Source of the DNA: Dehalococcoidia bacterium UBA2777
Lineage (GTDB): Bacteria > Chloroflexota > Dehalococcoidia > UBA2247 > UBA2777
Direction: 5' to 3'
DNA length: 7,583 nucleotides
Assembly: GCA_002352365.1 (NCBI GenBank)
Contig: DEIJ01000116.1
Location: 1 to 7,583, forward strand
Made by a program: the position numbers and the translations under genes. Positions 5,750 through 7,583 of the stretch are shown one piece after another. How positions within the stretch are numbered: position 1 is the stretch's first letter; the number at the start of each line of letters is the position of its first letter. The notes under the pieces are model-generated. The model saw nothing but the letters and a program-made list of their open reading frames with translations. It was not told where the DNA came from and did no database searches.

Positions 5750-6036
5750 CAACTGGGAAGGCTTACTATCCCATCTTGCCCAAGCCAATATCTCAGGACC
5801 CTGGCCAAGAGATCAGTTTTTGACGATATGTTTAACGGGGCAGAGGCGCAGGTAAGCTGAAATGGCCAGTAGAAGTTTTTGGGAAGAGTGAGAGGCAAAG
5901 TGATCAAGTATTCAGCGGTCAGCCATCGGCGAGTTGCGGAAAGCTGACAGCTGCACACTACCTTTGATCCTCTTTGCCATGAGGGGCTCTCTCAGTGCTG
6001 AAGAAGGGCCACCATGATTGAGAATCGATTCCCAAA
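5750..6036. other. Non-coding stretch upstream of the NYN gene
   Basis: No protein-coding frame with family character is seen on either strand. GTCAGC (5918-5923) and GCTGAC (5943-5948) form a weak inverted repeat. The last ~25 bases before 6037 (ATTGAGAATCG and TTCCCAAAG) look like the usual run-in to group II intron domain V. No GTGYG-type intron 5' end is visible here, so domains I-III are not supported. Confidence 0.5.
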
Positions 6037-6117
6037 GAGCCGAATGCGGGAAACTGCCCGTTCGGTTCTGTGAGGAGAGTCCAAACCAAAAGGAGGTTGA
6101 AATGGCTTCTACTCGAC
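6037..6117 (+). ncRNA. Group II intron 3' end: domains V and VI without intron-encoded protein
   Basis: Domain V (6037-6068) reads GAGCCGAA-U-GCGG-GAAA-CUGC-CCG-UUCGGUUC. The lower stem is 8 bp with the characteristic G-U in the AGC catalytic triad; the upper stem is capped by a GAAA tetraloop, with a two-base bulge on the 3' side. Four bases later domain VI follows: GAGGAGAG (6072-6079) pairs with UUCUACUC (6107-6114) over 7 pairs, with the single unpaired A at 6111 opposite G6075; above it CCA pairs with UGG and AACC (6084-6087) with GGUU (6095-6098). That A is seven bases from the predicted 3' end CGAC at 6117, the normal place for the branch-point. No reverse transcriptase or maturase lies upstream, where instead an intact gene runs on the other strand, so this is a truncated intron. 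The bulge is CC where AC is usual, a possible sign of decay. Confidence 0.78.
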
Positions 6118-6346
6118 AGAAAGACAGGAAATGGCTCCAATGTTACGTTGGTGGCCCTGTGCTGGTGCCCCCAGCCAAGAATGGCTAGCATTAATCCCAG
6201 AAAAGGAAGAAGTCTAAGCTACTCTGGGCTCCTGGCCATCACAAGATGGTGCTAGCTTTGCGCCCAAGCTGGACTAAACGATATCCTCCCCCGAGTGCTG
6301 TTTACTCTTGCCCAACGGTGTGCTCATTTAACTGCTTACGTTTACT

Positions 6347-7518
6347 CTAAAGTCCCAAGATCGTTTTATAGCAACCAAGGTATTCTATAAAGCCACTAAT
6401 ACACACCGGCTTGCCCTCTCGGACGCAGTACATCCAACACCCGGTGCACACGAAAGGCTTAGAATCGCTTAGGGATATTAGGCCACCTACAGATCCCGCC
6501 ACCCCCTTAGTATCATAGTCTGTTATGCTTGCAAAACCATCCCTCACAGCACGTCCCGTTAAATTATCATACCCAACCTTTTGAATAGCCAGCCTTATAG
6601 CTTCAGCCGTAATCTGACAGAGCAACCATCCGCCCACATAATTAGCGGTAAGTTCTTCTGGCTGCCTATTATATTTATGGCCTGCTTCCAAAATCTCTTT
6701 CACGCCTGGTACCTCTACATCCTCCACACTCCTTTCCCTTGAACCTCTAACCTGGCCGCATCTTTCATCGTGACCACCTGTGACGACCCACAGGTAAGCG
6801 TGAAAATAGCATCCGCTTTCTTGCCTACCAGCCTGAGCCACTCGGTCGAGGAATCAAGTAACCCTGCCACGGGCACAACCTCGCGGCCGATATACTCCAT
6901 ATCCATATGTTCACAAGCCCATTTCACGCCGTCGTCAAACTCATAGCCTGTCACGTGATCATAAATTAAGCTTCCGACCTTGGGGCGATGCCCCTCGGGC
7001 CAGCTATCCCTAAACCACTTCGCGCCCACTGCTGCTTCGTCTTGGTTAGTGGAGATACTACTAAAAACCCAGCAAACAGGCCTCGTTATCAAGCTCCTAG
7101 TATGGCCGGTTCCCATGAAAAGCGGTATCTCATCCTGTTGGAGCCTAGTTAAGAGTGCCTCTGCTTGATCTACCGACGCAGATATCTCTGCTACTACACC
7201 CCCATGAATAAACCTCTTGTGGGCAGTAATCGCCCCAGGCACAATGGATTTGCCAGTATCTTCCCACATCCAATCTAACTTGATGCCTGTACCTCCAATG
7301 CCGCCTTGGTCATTTACAGAACTGAAGAAATCAACTGCTGATGCTATACCAGGTGATCCTGTAGTACCTAGGGCCCCGGTAATAAATAGAGGAAGTCCTA
7401 CCTTCACCACCTTCTCCGCTGGCGCCCCCTCTGCCACCGGAATAGCCGAACCTAGCACCAGGCTTAGCACTAACACTACTGAAGCCGCTAAGCCTATAGA
7501 TTTTATTCTTTTAGCCAT
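6347..7518 (-). pseudogene. Branched-chain amino acid-type solute-binding protein, frameshifted by an internal deletion
   Basis: The 5' part (7518 to about 6730) encodes a Sec signal peptide (KR near the start, hydrophobic core at residues 8-24, likely cleavage after APA at 32-34, no lipobox Cys), then KVGLPLFITGALGTTG and the rest of lobe one through KDAARLEVQGKG, ending at TAG 6717-6715. The 3' part continues in another frame from about 6706 (GVKEILEAGHKYN, AIRLAIQKVGYDNLT, AVRDGFASITDYD, REGKPV) to TAG 6349-6347. Against the paralogue at 2-544, the 120 nt between KG and GMK shrink to 23 nt, a net loss of 97 nt that breaks the frame. The start is decided by GGAGGG (complement of 7521-7526) just before ATG 7518. 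An exported N-terminal stump may still be made. No permease or ATPase gene is nearby. Confidence 0.9.
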
Positions 7519-7520
7519 CG

Positions 7521-7556
7521 CCCTCCTCTTTCCAATTAATTGCTGCCATCATACCA
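7521..7556 (-). promoter_or_regulatory. Promoter and Shine-Dalgarno of the solute-binding pseudogene
   Basis: On the minus strand TGG (complement of 7554-7556) directly precedes TATGAT (complement of 7548-7553), an extended -10 matching 5 of 6. TTGATT lies 15 bases upstream as a weak -35. GAGGAGGG (complement of 7521-7528) is a near-perfect Shine-Dalgarno 2-3 bases from the start. The control region thus looks intact although the gene is broken, which suggests a fairly recent loss. Confidence 0.45.
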
Positions 7557-7583
7557 CATCGGGAGGAAAATCAATAATTTTTT

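Noticed and set aside
5677..5958. N-terminal extension of the NYN protein to ATG 5958
   Set aside because: The extra 94 residues have no domain character, the NYN fold starts at residue 5 of the shorter form, and a proper Shine-Dalgarno and a -10 box lie within the extension.
6102..6188. A 28-codon frame starting ATG 6102 behind a near-perfect AAGGAGG
   Set aside because: The apparent ribosome-binding site and start lie inside the domain VI hairpin of the group II intron, which explains them better; the peptide has no recognisable family.
5958..6255. Frames of 61 and 77 codons on both strands in the region 5958-6255
   Set aside because: They overlap each other and the intron domains, have odd composition and match no family that I know.
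6299..6348. Direct repeat GTTTACTCT about 40 bp apart
   Set aside because: Only nine bases and a single pair; neither CRISPR nor an attachment site is supported. The stretch 6118-6346 holds nothing else I recognise.

Overview
The window looks like an accessory, transposon-scarred stretch of a bacterial chromosome of roughly even base composition. It carries two related solute-binding protein genes of the branched-chain-amino-acid (LivK-like) type, one at each end in opposite orientation. Between them lie one nitrilase-family enzyme, one NYN-domain nuclease and debris from several unrelated mobile elements. The binding-protein style (Sec signal peptide without a lipobox), the IS1634-type transposase and a CCCTTCGA/CTCAGGG palindromic repeat remind me of uncultured Chloroflexota (Dehalococcoidia-like) or deep Firmicutes. 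That placement is a memory-based inference and weak.

Layout, left to right. Positions 2-544 (+) hold the C-terminal part of a solute-binding protein whose start lies outside the window. Positions 545-1263 have no convincing intact gene. They hold a weak terminator-like hairpin, a REP-like palindrome (787-836), two 24-nt tandem units resembling an IS21-type terminus (930-977) and a 31-codon orphan piece of a GGYxxxG...DVWLxKTDSNGNKE repeat protein (1018-1110). Positions 1264-2283 (+) encode a complete nitrilase-superfamily hydrolase with its Glu-Lys-Cys triad. A complete IS1634-family insertion sequence (2346-4351) follows immediately. Its 526-aa DDE transposase is on the minus strand and its bipartite 38-bp inverted ends are clearly visible.

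Positions 4352-4601 are non-coding and contain a MITE-like inverted-repeat element (4446-4590). A decayed IS110-family element (about 4602-5084) keeps only the last ~120 residues of its transposase, between two imperfect inverted repeats. Positions 5116-5676 (-) encode a 186-aa NYN/LabA-like protein. Positions 5677-6346 hold no protein gene, but at 6037-6117 (+) there is a recognisable group II intron 3' end, domain V plus domain VI with its branch-point A, and no intron-encoded protein. Positions 6347-7518 (-) carry a second solute-binding protein gene with signal peptide, strong Shine-Dalgarno and an extended -10 promoter. It is a pseudogene: compared with the paralogue at the left edge it has lost a net 97 nt in the middle, which shifts the frame.

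How it fits together: no operon is visible. The nitrilase and NYN genes are each monocistronic by context. The most informative signals are the non-coding ones: the intron domain V/VI, the bipartite IS ends, the nested copies of the IS end sequence, and the inverted repeats around the IS110 remnant. I found no CRISPR array, tRNA or rRNA, and no defence or biosynthetic system that I can support.
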